DNA from: Pythium myriotylum
Taxonomy: Eukaryota; Oomycota; Peronosporomycetes; Pythiales; Pythiaceae
Direction: 5' to 3'
Assembly (NCBI GenBank): GCA_023091665.1
Contig: JALJCQ010000008.1
Location: forward strand, 682,001-746,000
Length of the DNA stretch: 64,000 bases
Shown here in pieces: positions 49,839 through 60,249 of the stretch (position 1 is its first letter; the number at the start of each line of letters is the position of its first letter). Under the pieces are notes generated by a model. The model ran no database searches. It was not told where the DNA came from and saw nothing but the letters and a program-made list of their open reading frames with translations. The position numbers and the translations under genes were made by a program.

Positions 49839-52800
49839 ATGGACATCATGATGCGCCTCAAAGGCGCCGGCTTCTCGGTCATCGCCAACGAGTTTCGCCA
49901 GCGCGAGAAGCGTTTGGGCACGGGCTTGCCGCTGCAGGACTTTATTGAAATCGTGCTCCAGGGACTGCCCAAACCGAAGACACCCGAGGAGAAGTATACG
50001 AATATTTCAGCGCTCGTCGATCTCTTTGAAGACATGGACATCAACGGCGACGGGACCATGGAGTTCGACGAGTTCACTTCCTACTGCGTCGACGCCGGCA
50101 TGGTCGCCACGCGCACAAAAACGACGAACCTCAAGCATCGCTATGTGCGAAACCCACGCCACGTCATCAAGACTATGAACGGCTCGCTCGGCGTTGAGAA
50201 AGTGCGCTGGTCGCCTCTGTTCAAGCGCTTTCTTGTCCTCGAGAACGCAGCCAAGAGCGTCAAACTCTTCAATGCGGACGGATACATGGTCGGTGAGGTA
50301 CGTTCTCAGTCTACGCTATTAAACACACCGCCACGCGAGGGCGCGGTGTCTCCTCGAGCAAACAGTGGAGCAGAGCAGCGTTTGAACGAGACTGAAGACA
50401 GCTCTAGGCGCGACGTGAGCCCCGCCAAACTCTCGCGAGGCAGGGATCGTGCTGCCCCAATGGCAATTGACGGTGCATCGTCCGCGGACGCAATTTCAGT
50501 GACAGCTAACTCGGGCATCTTTATTCTGGATGCGGCATTTTTGCATAAGTTTCAGTGCTTGGCGATGAGCACTACCGACTTCGTGATCTCATTTTACAAT
50601 ATGGAGGAACCCAGGCATCAACTAAGATTGGGATCTACAAGCAATACTGCCGCGGCATCAGCACGCTCAAGCCCAAGCTACGAGGTTGTCCCAAAACTCA
50701 CTATCACGACTACCACGGCGCAGCTTCTGCTTCGGTTTTGTGAAGAACCGGGACTGTTGTTCAGTGCTGGAAACGATTTTATTGTGAATGTCTGGAAGAT
50801 TATAAACTTGGAGACCAAGGTGCTGTACAAGCGACTGATCCATCACCAAGATATGATAATGGACGTGCTAGAGATTCCGGTTCACGATATGATCGCGAGC
50901 TGCGATCTGAATCACACCATTCAGCTCTGGGACATCCACGACTGCAGACAACGAGGTGCTTTGGTAGGCCACACACGCGGAATCAAGCAAATGGTATTTT
51001 CCAAGGACCACGACATGCTGCTCACAGCGGGGTTCGAGTTTGATGCATATGGCTGGGATATTGCGTCGAGGCAAGTGGTGATGAAGCTTGTGGGCCATCG
51101 GGCTCCCCTCGTGGGGGTTCAGTTGGCACAGTTTCAAACAGAGCGTGCAGTCACAGTAGATTCTAGTGGGGTCATTAAGGTGTGGGATATCTCGCGAGCG
51201 TCGGGGGGTACTCTTCAGAGTGGATCAATTAGATCAAGCTCTCGTCAAGGTGGTCGTGGTGCATCTCATGCCACAGTGCTGGAGTCGCTTGACCCATCAC
51301 ATGAGCTCTCGAGATTTGAGCCAACCACATTCATCTCACTCCATCCGTTGCGTCGAGATCTCTGGACTGCCGCTTCGGGAAGCGCAACGCTGCACCTCTT
51401 TCGCTCAACCCGCGTTCAGCAGTTCGACGAGATACCCTTGAAAGCTTTTTATCACTACAACGCGAACCGATTTGTCGTCGTCTCTGGCCCTGTGTGCTCA
51501 ATCTGGGATGGCGAACATGGGGTTTGTGTCGACGAGTTTGCTAACGTTGGCGCGTTCATGAGAGGAAGCACACATATAAGCGCTGGTGATCATGGACATG
51601 GAGCAACGAACCATAATGGAACTGGCGCGACGCCTAGTACCGACTCTTCAACAGACATCCTTCAATGTGTTCAAGATGCAAAGTGCAAGAAGCTGGTGAT
51701 TCTGTCGGAAGAAGGAGAGCTTGGGGTCTTTAACAGCCAAAACTTTGTGCAGATGAGGAAATGCGAAGAGACATTTCGAAGCCCTCCACCTTCGGCGGTT
51801 GCCTCTGGAACAAGTCCACCACCGGCCTCATGCGGCATTGTTGGCCTCCATTATTGCTCAGAGAACAAGTTGATCATCGTCACGGACTCCCATAAAAGCT
51901 CCATTCTTGTCGTCGATGATAGCAACAATGACTCGTCGAAAGACATTCGGCAAACGCAAGTGCTGCGCCGGTTGGTTCATATACCAGGTGGTATAGTTGC
52001 TAGTGCCTACAGTTATCACGCAAGCATGGTTGCAACTCTGGACCACGAAACCTCCAGTAAGATCATGCTGTGGGACTTCGAGACGCTCGCACCTGTTGGC
52101 ACATGTGAGTTTGAGGCCGAAGGCATTAATGCTGGAGTCTCTTTCAACCTGCTTTCGTTTTGGGATGCGTATCCGGTTCTCCTCGCATCAGACTCCCAAG
52201 GCGCTGTGTACTTCTTCGCGGTGATGCCAACTGTACAAGCCAAAACAGGAAAGCTTCTCCACGCATTTGTGAACGATCACACGTATATCTCGTCAGAGAG
52301 AGACCAGTCATCTCAACCTAGTGATCCAGATGTGCAAGGAAGAGACAACGGGAGCAGTATGGACGTCGGTACACTCATGACTCAAGGGGCCGAATCAGCG
52401 GCGCGTAAGTTCTTGTTGAAGCGGAGTAGTCTCCACAAGGCTACATCGAATCGTAAAGCACCAATGATAGACTCTAAGAGCAATGGTACGCTCGAGAATC
52501 ATCATCAAGAAGCGCGAGGTGGTGTCGTGAACTGCATGCAGGTAGTCTTCGACGAGAGCGACGACCAGCATCGATACCTACTCTTCACCGCAGATGACTG
52601 TGGTGTAATACGCGTGTGGAACCTCAGTGATATGATGCGCCGGCTTTCGATCTTTAAGATTCCCGAGTCAAATAGCAAATACCTACGGCGCGGCTATCAT
52701 CCTCGAGCGATGTTCGCCCACGACTGCAACAAGCAGATAAATGTGAAGGGGTCTGAGGGAACTCAAGAATCAGGTGCGGATGCTTCAAGCGACCTGAAAA

Positions 52801-55800
52801 GTCGCTTCAAGCTTAAAAAACTTGCGAAGCAACGTTCGGAAGCCAAGAAGAAATCGAACACCGGCCAGAACTCTCAACTTGCCAAGCTGTTACCTGGTAA
52901 TCGAGTATTGCACGGACAAGCGCCACCTTCTGCGACAACGGTGGCAGCAGCAGAAGCATTCTTGGCTGCGAACACTGAATCGACACTTCGCCGACTTACG
53001 GGCGTCGGCAGCGAGAATAATTTTCGCTCAACCGGCTCGGACTATCAGAAGCGCCTGCTGGAAAGCGGAGCAATGGTCAATACCCGCTTAAAGCCTACAG
53101 AAAACAGACGGGGATCTCAATGCTGGATGAACTCCGACGTAAAAATTGTGAGCGTTTGGTCGGCACACTCAGATGGAATCACCAGCATGGAGGTGTCTCG
53201 GCATCCGAACATTGTGGTCACCTGCTCCCTCGACATGCGGGTATTCGTATGGAACTGGCAAGGTGCTTGCCTAGGTAAGCTCTTTGATGCTGAAAATCAG
53301 GGCCCTTATCGGTGGAAGTTCTGCAAGGATGACTCAAGACGTGAGACCGAGAGGCGACTATTGTTGGAAGAGTTGATTCAAGAACTAGATTTGTCTCCTC
53401 TCCAGAAAGCTCATCGTAGACGAGAAACTTTGTATCAAAGCCACGTCCAACGCAAGACCCAGAAGGAGTTACCCCACGTGAGTGCAATGCTGTTAGAACA
53501 TATTGTGAGTCAGCATCCCGAGGTCGTGGCGATGGAGAAAGACGGTCTTTCGAGCTTCTCAACCGACGAGAAGATCAATGCCGAAATGGAAAAGGCTCGA
53601 CAGCGCAATTTCCGAGCTAAAGCAAGCATGCTTGAGACACTTGCAAGGGTATCTTCTACACCATTAACCACTCCAACAACCAAAACGATTGCTCGTATCC
53701 ACAGCCTGGCACAAGTGGGGCCACTCTTGTGTGTGGATAAATTTGAAATGAGACAAGAACTCGCTCAAATGAAGTTCGCGGAGAAAGAAGAGCTGATGAT
53801 GGATCGCCAATACCTGAGTGACGAACTTGCGATTGGCGTAGAATTCTCAGCCAGTCAAGGACGTCGGAGGAAAAGCGACGTTGCGTCGATCAAATGCGAA
53901 ATTCAGAAGGCTCAACGACATGCAGAAGATATGATGGAGAATAAGATTGCTCTTCAACGCCATGCACTCTCTATATACTCGAATTTGCGCCTTGGTCAGC
54001 GAAAAAACCGACACCAGAAGAACGAGGCATTGTTGCTTACGATGCAAACTGGGCTAGCAGAGTTGAGTGAGTTTGATAGCACGCGTACTTTGGATCAGAA
54101 GCATCTGGAAGAACTCCTCGAGCCGTCTCCGTTTCTTCGGAGCAAACTACCTGAAGGTGCACTGAGTATCCGTCCCCAGACTGCTCCATCAAAGGTAGGT
54201 CTATCGACAATAAAATCGCAGAATGATATCAGAGTACCAAATGATGCGCGCCTTTGGCGGAGGAAGATTCCAGGTGATAGCAGAGGCTCAAAAAATTTTG
54301 AGCGGCCTCTGGCAGTGAGCGCATCTGAAGCAACGTTAGTTCGACCCAACTCGTCTCTAGGGATAAGGAAGAACTCGCTGGACCAAATGTATTTAGATGA
54401 ACTCCAGCGCCAGCGCAAACACAAATGCATTGTCCAGCGCCAATCAGCACCAGAAGACGGAGCCGACAGTGCATTGGAGCCCGAGACTGACTCAGCACAA
54501 AACAGCTCGCTCAGAAAACTCGAGTCAATCAATTCCATCATTAGCCAGGCGCAGCAGATGTGTAATCTTTCGTCGATGACTCGAACCACAGAAGATGAAT
54601 TCGGCCATCTATCCCGCCTCCATGCAGGCGAGGTCACTCCATCACTCACAATGAGTGATAACAGTGGTGCCAGTCGAGCACGTTCTACATCATTGGAGAC
54701 TTTACATGAAACTGAGGTCGCTCATTTGGCCACAAACAACACACTCGCAGGTTACGACGAAAGCCGCCTGCGAAGCCATCTCATAGCAACCCAAAGGCGG
54801 ATGGATGGCGCCATGGGAGGTTGTGAGCAGGTCGGTCGTGTGTCATCAAAGCGGTCTCTGTTAAATAGGCAGCGTGACCAGGTTGAGCACCAGAAGAAGG
54901 GCAAGCGCATGGAAGATTACCTCCAACAAAAGCGTCGAGAGATGAACACGAATATCGGGGCCGTATTCAAGAGAACATCTTTCGCATTCCCAACAGCAGG
55001 CGCAGCTAACGATGCAACAACCGAGAATCCTGGCGGGAAACAAAGGAAAAAAGCTTTAAAAAACAGCACTACAAGCGAGTTCATTGACCATCGTGCGGTC
55101 CAAGAGGCACATGCCAAAGTGGAGAAAAGCAAGGTTTTCGGCATTTATGGCGTGAAAGAAGTCATGTCGATTATCCGCCTCTTCTGGAGTATGGACGAAG
55201 ACGGCTCAGGTTCGCTGACGTTGAGCGAGCTACTATCATACAAGTCGTATTTTGAGAAGCTTGGGTATCATGATATGACCACAGTATTTCAAGCAATCGA
55301 CAAAGACGGAAGTGGAAACATCACCTTAAAAGAGCTGCTAGAGATCTGTTTCCAGTACGCGACAAAGTATCAAGTCGAGGAGATGCTTAAGCTTGCAAAG
55401 CTTGGTGATGTCGCGGCGTACTTTGATGCAACACGAAACCGAAATAACAAGAAAGGGGGCTCAATAGCCATCAATCTGGCGAAAGATCACGATCAAGATA
55501 CAACGAAGCCCAAGCACGACGTCAATTTATCAGCTGAGGATCGCGCTGAGTTGTTAGCAATCTTTCGTGTCTTCGATCGCAATGGAGACGGCGGGATCGC
55601 GATGGACGAGATCATGGAGGCGCTTCACGTTCATGAGGACGAGTCATTAGCTCGAGTAGAGGCCGCAGAGGAGGGAGAAGCAGCGATTGGAATTCCTAAA
55701 AGAAGATCGTCGAGCAGCGTGTCTAATTCCCCGCCCCGGCGAAGTTCTGCTGCATTCACAAGAGCTGAGGTACTGGACATTTTTGATGAAGTGGACAAGG

Positions 55801-55868
55801 ACGGAGATAAGACGCTCGACTTCGAAGAGTTCGTGCTGCTGATGAGGTTGTTATATGGACCAAAATGA
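49839..55868 (+). CDS. 2009-residue EF-hand / WD40-repeat protein (WDR49/WDR64-like layout)
   Basis: One exon of 2009 codons. An N-terminal EF-hand loop lies at residues 67-78 (DINGDGTMEFDE). Many WD40-type repeats follow over about 110-1150 (for example IQLWDIHD, DAYGWDIAS, IKVWDISR, IRVWNLSD, VFVWNWQG), enough for two propellers. A long charged, partly helical region runs over about 1150-1750. At the end are four EF-hand loops (DEDGSGSLTLSE, DKDGSGNITLKE, DRNGDGGIAMDE, DKDGDKTLDFEE). EF-hand plus WD40 proteins of this layout are known mostly from cilia and flagella, so an axonemal role in zoospores is a reasonable inference. No catalytic domain is seen. The C-terminal four-EF block is an unusual addition for the WDR49/64 type. 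Start: first ATG, MDIMMR. Confidence 0.88.
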   Translation: MDIMMRLKGAGFSVIANEFRQREKRLGTGLPLQDFIEIVLQGLPKPKTPEEKYTNISALVDLFEDMDINGDGTMEFDEFTSYCVDAGMVATRTKTTNLKHRYVRNPRHVIKTMNGSLGVEKVRWSPLFKRFLVLENAAKSVKLFNADGYMVGEVRSQSTLLNTPPREGAVSPRANSGAEQRLNETEDSSRRDVSPAKLSRGRDRAAPMAIDGASSADAISVTANSGIFILDAAFLHKFQCLAMSTTDFVISFYNMEEPRHQLRLGSTSNTAAASARSSPSYEVVPKLTITTTTAQLLLRFCEEPGLLFSAGNDFIVNVWKIINLETKVLYKRLIHHQDMIMDVLEIPVHDMIASCDLNHTIQLWDIHDCRQRGALVGHTRGIKQMVFSKDHDMLLTAGFEFDAYGWDIASRQVVMKLVGHRAPLVGVQLAQFQTERAVTVDSSGVIKVWDISRASGGTLQSGSIRSSSRQGGRGASHATVLESLDPSHELSRFEPTTFISLHPLRRDLWTAASGSATLHLFRSTRVQQFDEIPLKAFYHYNANRFVVVSGPVCSIWDGEHGVCVDEFANVGAFMRGSTHISAGDHGHGATNHNGTGATPSTDSSTDILQCVQDAKCKKLVILSEEGELGVFNSQNFVQMRKCEETFRSPPPSAVASGTSPPPASCGIVGLHYCSENKLIIVTDSHKSSILVVDDSNNDSSKDIRQTQVLRRLVHIPGGIVASAYSYHASMVATLDHETSSKIMLWDFETLAPVGTCEFEAEGINAGVSFNLLSFWDAYPVLLASDSQGAVYFFAVMPTVQAKTGKLLHAFVNDHTYISSERDQSSQPSDPDVQGRDNGSSMDVGTLMTQGAESAARKFLLKRSSLHKATSNRKAPMIDSKSNGTLENHHQEARGGVVNCMQVVFDESDDQHRYLLFTADDCGVIRVWNLSDMMRRLSIFKIPESNSKYLRRGYHPRAMFAHDCNKQINVKGSEGTQESGADASSDLKSRFKLKKLAKQRSEAKKKSNTGQNSQLAKLLPGNRVLHGQAPPSATTVAAAEAFLAANTESTLRRLTGVGSENNFRSTGSDYQKRLLESGAMVNTRLKPTENRRGSQCWMNSDVKIVSVWSAHSDGITSMEVSRHPNIVVTCSLDMRVFVWNWQGACLGKLFDAENQGPYRWKFCKDDSRRETERRLLLEELIQELDLSPLQKAHRRRETLYQSHVQRKTQKELPHVSAMLLEHIVSQHPEVVAMEKDGLSSFSTDEKINAEMEKARQRNFRAKASMLETLARVSSTPLTTPTTKTIARIHSLAQVGPLLCVDKFEMRQELAQMKFAEKEELMMDRQYLSDELAIGVEFSASQGRRRKSDVASIKCEIQKAQRHAEDMMENKIALQRHALSIYSNLRLGQRKNRHQKNEALLLTMQTGLAELSEFDSTRTLDQKHLEELLEPSPFLRSKLPEGALSIRPQTAPSKVGLSTIKSQNDIRVPNDARLWRRKIPGDSRGSKNFERPLAVSASEATLVRPNSSLGIRKNSLDQMYLDELQRQRKHKCIVQRQSAPEDGADSALEPETDSAQNSSLRKLESINSIISQAQQMCNLSSMTRTTEDEFGHLSRLHAGEVTPSLTMSDNSGASRARSTSLETLHETEVAHLATNNTLAGYDESRLRSHLIATQRRMDGAMGGCEQVGRVSSKRSLLNRQRDQVEHQKKGKRMEDYLQQKRREMNTNIGAVFKRTSFAFPTAGAANDATTENPGGKQRKKALKNSTTSEFIDHRAVQEAHAKVEKSKVFGIYGVKEVMSIIRLFWSMDEDGSGSLTLSELLSYKSYFEKLGYHDMTTVFQAIDKDGSGNITLKELLEICFQYATKYQVEEMLKLAKLGDVAAYFDATRNRNNKKGGSIAINLAKDHDQDTTKPKHDVNLSAEDRAELLAIFRVFDRNGDGGIAMDEIMEALHVHEDESLARVEAAEEGEAAIGIPKRRSSSSVSNSPPRRSSAAFTRAEVLDIFDEVDKDGDKTLDFEEFVLLMRLLYGPK

Positions 55869-56119
55869 TGATCTGGGGGCTAAAATTCCTTCAACCATAT
55901 CCCATTCATCAAAATCTGAAACAGACAGAGATCTCTTCGTCCCAGGTGGGATCGCTTTGATAATGGAATGTCTTCTTGGGACGTGACGCTGAGAAGGGTC
56001 AGGTTGCGTAAGCATATCCTGTCTGTTACTTTTCGTCCGGCCCAAAATACCGACTTCTCGTGCCCTTCCACGCCAGAAACGTTATATTCCAGCATTTCCC
56101 TACTCCAGAGAAGGTAACA

Positions 56120-59100
56120 ATGCCGAGTGATGTGCACCCCGAAGAACCAGCGGTGTCGCCTTCGACTGTGAATGGTGCGTATGTGGCTGTAGAAACTCCC
56201 AGAAATGGCCGTGATGACTCCGCTTCGAGAGGGCAACATCCTCCGTCACCAATCGTTGTTGAGAGACCCTCTGTCGACGGCAAGAAATCACATGAGTTAA
56301 TGAGCTCGAAGACACAACCCCCAGCCCCGTTCAAATTTCGACACTTGTATCGCTATGCGTCTTTCGTGGACATGATCGCGCTCTTCTTCGGACTGCTGAT
56401 GACGATAATCAACGGCGCCCTGTTTCCATGCATGGCTCTCATTTTCGGTGAGGCGATTTCGAGCTTTCAGCCATACGATGAACACCGTGTGCGCAACACC
56501 GCACTATTGTATCTCGGTGTAGCTGTGATTCTCTTCATCACGGATTATGTGTCGTTCGTGCTCTTCCACATAACTGCGGAGAGACAAATGATGGCGCTAC
56601 GAGCACAAGGTTTTAAGCATATGCTCTTCCTAGACATCACTTGGTACGACCAACACGATGCGCTCCAGCTATCTAGCCGCTTGAATGGTGATACAATCAA
56701 GATCAAAGATGGGATGGGACAAAAACTGGGCGACTCATTGCGCTTCACAGCACAATTCGTCGCGGGCTACGTGATTGGCTTCACCAAAGGCTGGCAGATC
56801 TCGTTGGTAATGGCGTGCGTCATGCCCTGCATCGCTCTATCGTTGGCATTCCTTCTGAAGACCATGCGTGAGCGAACGGAATGGGCTCAGAAGGTATACG
56901 CAGAGGCCGGTGCCGTCGCAGAAGAGACGCTTGGCGCCATGCGGACCGTTGTGTCAAACAATGGCGAAAAGCGCGCGATCGAGCTGTACAACAAGAAGGC
57001 GCTCAAGGCTGAAGAAGAGAACATCAAGCTTGCGCGCATCACCTCAATTGTGATCGGGGTATTCTTTGGTAGCATGTGGCTCATGTACGCCGCTGGTTTG
57101 TGGTTTGGCGGGAAACGCGTATCCGACGACAAGACAGATCCAGGCGCCGTATTCAGCGCGTTTTTTGGTATTCTCATCGGCTCCATGTCAATGGCTCAAA
57201 TATCGCCAAACGTTACTGCTGTAGCGCAGGCGAAAGGTGCAGCGGCAGGGCTTTATGCTATCCTTGCGACGAAGTCTGCGATTGACGCGTCAGCAGTGGA
57301 CTCAGGCATCACGCCACCAGGGTGTGAAGGCCGGATCGAAGCGATTGGTGTTGAGTTTTTCTACCCAAATCGCCCTGACGTGACAATCTTAAGGAATTAC
57401 AATGTTCGCATCGAGTCTGGCCAGACTGTTGCCTTTGTGGGAGCGAGCGGGGGCGGTAAGAGCACTTTGATCTCGCTGATCGAGCGCTTCTACGACCCAG
57501 TCAACGGGCAAATTCTGCTCGATGGACGCGATATCAAGACTCTTAACGTCAAGTGGCTCCGCTCGCAGATCGGCTTGGTCTCCCAGGAACCAGTGTTATT
57601 TGCCACATCGATTTACGAGAACATCGCACTCGGTTGTGCAGGTACGACGAGAGATGAGGCCATTGCTGCAGCAAAACTGGCAAACGCACATGATTTCATC
57701 ATGAGGTTGCCACAGCAATATGACACTCTTGTCGGTGAGAAAGGCATTTCACTCTCTGGAGGCCAGAAGCAGCGTGTGGCAATCGCGCGCGCACTCGTCC
57801 GCAACCCAAAAATCCTCGTATTAGACGAAGCAACAAGCGCACTTGACAACGAGAGCGAGCGTATAGTGCAGGCGGCACTAAATGACCTCATGACCAAGAC
57901 AAACATGACCACTTTGGTGATCGCGCACCGTCTTAGTACGATTCGAGGTGTTGACAAGATCGTCGTGCTATCAGGCGGAGGTGTGGTCGAACAGGGTGCA
58001 CATGATGAGCTAATGGGGATCCAGAATGGCATCTACAGGAATTTGTACACCATCCAGGCGGGCTCTGAGGAGGAAGATGCCATGTCACTACGAGAGAGTC
58101 AAGTTTCCCTAGTGTCAGAGCTTGCAGTGTTGCCAGCGGCTGTGAACGAGGAGCCGACGAGCGCTCGTCGCTCAAGCGACGCTTCTGATCCTACCCCTGT
58201 TCCAAATAGTTCAAGGCGCGCTACGAAGTCACAACCCGCCCAGTCTAGTTTTACATTGAGCAAGGCTATCGCGTTAGCATCTCCTGAACGCGGCTATATG
58301 CTAGTTGGATGCGTTGGTGCCATGGTCATGGGCGCAAGCACGCCTGCGTCGGCGATCTTGATCTCTGGGTTGGTCAGCTCGATGACTGAGAAGTATATGT
58401 TTTTCCATCGGTACAAGAACCACAAGTACCTTGACGAGTTGTACGATCAAGTCGTCATTTATGGGGCCTTCTACGTCGGCGGGGCTGGAGTGTTGCTCGT
58501 GGCAACAGCAATCCAGCAGTATTGTTTCAAGTTCATGGGCGAGAAGCTTACGTCAAGACTTCGCGACATGAACTTCACGGCTCTGTGCCGTCAGAACATC
58601 GCATTCTTTGACGAAACAAAGAACGCGACAGGTGCTCTGACTGCGGATTTAGCAACTAACGCTACCAAGGTGGCGTTGCTATCAGGCGACGCACAAGGTC
58701 GAGTCGTTCAGGCTATTTGCACCTTCATCGCAGCAATTGTCATCTCGTTCACTCTAGGAAGCTGGTTACTCACGTTCGTCATGCTGGCGGTGTTCCCGTT
58801 GTTGATCGTTGGCCAGTACGTGCGTATCAAGCAAATGAAAGGGGACACAGGGTCTGATCTCCTTGGCGAGTCGGGCGCCCACGCTTCGCAGGCTCTGAGC
58901 AACATCCGCACGGTTGTGTCTCTTGGTCTTGAGACCAACATGGTCGACAAGTACAGGAAACTTCTTCTTGATCCGCTGAAGAATGGCACAAAGGAGGCAC
59001 ACGTGAACGGCCTCGCTCTTGGATTTAGCTCCGGCATAATGTTCGCTGTGTACTCCCTCGTGTTCTGGTACGGCGGCACGCTTGTCCGCGACGAAAAGAT

Positions 59101-60022
59101 TAATTTTCAGCAGCTGATGCGAACATTGATGTCGATTATGATGTCAGCCCAAGGTATCGGCTCGGCTGCATCGTGGTTAGCAGACACAGGGAATGCAAAG
59201 CGAGCAGGATCTGCAATCTTTGATCTCGTAGAGACAAAATTGACGATCGATTCGTTTGCCGAAGGTGGACTCAAACTGGAGACAGTGGAGGGTAAGCTGG
59301 AGTTCAAGGATATTACGTTTCGGTACCCGACACGCCCACAAGTGCCCGTATTGAGACATTACAACCTCACAGTTGAAGCCGGGCAGACAGTGGCCTTTTG
59401 TGGTCCCAGTGGCGGAGGAAAGTCTACATGCATATCGTTGATTGAGCGGTTCTACGATCCCCTCAAAGGACAAGTGCTCCTCGACGGTCACGACATCAAG
59501 TCGCTTAATCTCCAATGGCTGCGCCGCCAGATTGGTCTGGTCGGTCAGGAACCAACGCTTTTCATCGGTACAATCGCCGAGAACATTGCGTATGCCCTGC
59601 CTGAAATGCCCTCGCAGGAAGATATCGAGGTGGCAGCCAAGATGGCGAATGCGCACCACTTCATCACGCAGTTCCCAGAAGGATACAACACGCAGGTGGG
59701 CATGAAGGGCGAGCAGTTGTCTGGTGGTCAGAAGCAGCGTATCGCAATTGCTCGATCCATCCTCAAGAACCCCAACATCTTGTTACTGGACGAGGCCACA
59801 AGCGCGCTCGACAGCGAGAGCGAGAAGATCGTGCAGGAGGCGCTGGACAAAATGGTGGCACAGAAGCGTCGCACGACGATCATCATCGCGCACCGCTTGT
59901 CGACGATCCGCAAGGCGGACAAGATTTGTGTGGTGAGCGGCGGGAAGATCGCGGAGCAGGGTACGCACGCGGAGCTGTTAGCGATGGGCGGCATCTACAA
60001 GAAGCTGGTCACGAGGGAGTGA
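56120..60022 (+). CDS. ABC6: ABCB/P-glycoprotein-type full transporter
   Basis: 1300 residues from the ATG at 56120; the frame is open to a GTG at 56060 but that extension is not conserved. Two TMD-NBD halves: Walker A near residues 441 (GASGGGKST) and 1095 (GPSGGGKST), LSGGQKQR twice, LDEATSALD twice, IAHRLST twice. A Ser/Pro/Arg-rich linker follows NBD1. It is the most diverged of the six, with more A/T at third positions. Its last 300 nt (about 59698-59990, from GMKGEQLSGGQ to the end of NBD2) are strikingly closer to ABC1-3 than the rest, suggesting a short conversion tract. It lies between the two inverted HDAC copies. Substrate unknown. Confidence 0.95.
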   Translation: MPSDVHPEEPAVSPSTVNGAYVAVETPRNGRDDSASRGQHPPSPIVVERPSVDGKKSHELMSSKTQPPAPFKFRHLYRYASFVDMIALFFGLLMTIINGALFPCMALIFGEAISSFQPYDEHRVRNTALLYLGVAVILFITDYVSFVLFHITAERQMMALRAQGFKHMLFLDITWYDQHDALQLSSRLNGDTIKIKDGMGQKLGDSLRFTAQFVAGYVIGFTKGWQISLVMACVMPCIALSLAFLLKTMRERTEWAQKVYAEAGAVAEETLGAMRTVVSNNGEKRAIELYNKKALKAEEENIKLARITSIVIGVFFGSMWLMYAAGLWFGGKRVSDDKTDPGAVFSAFFGILIGSMSMAQISPNVTAVAQAKGAAAGLYAILATKSAIDASAVDSGITPPGCEGRIEAIGVEFFYPNRPDVTILRNYNVRIESGQTVAFVGASGGGKSTLISLIERFYDPVNGQILLDGRDIKTLNVKWLRSQIGLVSQEPVLFATSIYENIALGCAGTTRDEAIAAAKLANAHDFIMRLPQQYDTLVGEKGISLSGGQKQRVAIARALVRNPKILVLDEATSALDNESERIVQAALNDLMTKTNMTTLVIAHRLSTIRGVDKIVVLSGGGVVEQGAHDELMGIQNGIYRNLYTIQAGSEEEDAMSLRESQVSLVSELAVLPAAVNEEPTSARRSSDASDPTPVPNSSRRATKSQPAQSSFTLSKAIALASPERGYMLVGCVGAMVMGASTPASAILISGLVSSMTEKYMFFHRYKNHKYLDELYDQVVIYGAFYVGGAGVLLVATAIQQYCFKFMGEKLTSRLRDMNFTALCRQNIAFFDETKNATGALTADLATNATKVALLSGDAQGRVVQAICTFIAAIVISFTLGSWLLTFVMLAVFPLLIVGQYVRIKQMKGDTGSDLLGESGAHASQALSNIRTVVSLGLETNMVDKYRKLLLDPLKNGTKEAHVNGLALGFSSGIMFAVYSLVFWYGGTLVRDEKINFQQLMRTLMSIMMSAQGIGSAASWLADTGNAKRAGSAIFDLVETKLTIDSFAEGGLKLETVEGKLEFKDITFRYPTRPQVPVLRHYNLTVEAGQTVAFCGPSGGGKSTCISLIERFYDPLKGQVLLDGHDIKSLNLQWLRRQIGLVGQEPTLFIGTIAENIAYALPEMPSQEDIEVAAKMANAHHFITQFPEGYNTQVGMKGEQLSGGQKQRIAIARSILKNPNILLLDEATSALDSESEKIVQEALDKMVAQKRRTTIIIAHRLSTIRKADKICVVSGGKIAEQGTHAELLAMGGIYKKLVTRE
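59698..59990 (+). repeat. NBD2-end tract in ABC6 shared with ABC1-3
   Basis: About 95 percent identical by eye to 2999-3291 of ABC1, with runs of 60 or more matching bases, whereas the upstream part of NBD2 shows frequent third-position differences. Likely patch of gene conversion. Confidence 0.6.
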
Positions 60023-60249
60023 CAGTGACACGGCGTCATAGGAAAGGCGGTAGATGTAGATGACGCTGACGTCAACATGGCTACATTTCAGATGAGACAG
60101 GCCGGCGGTGGGTTTGACACGCACAGACACACGAGCCACCAGTCTCCCACCATGACACGCCGACTCAGCACGGCCAAACTAGATTAGAGAGAACTATAGA
60201 GATAAGCAGAACATGGGCGAGCGGCGACGTGGACGCAGGCTGCATTGGC

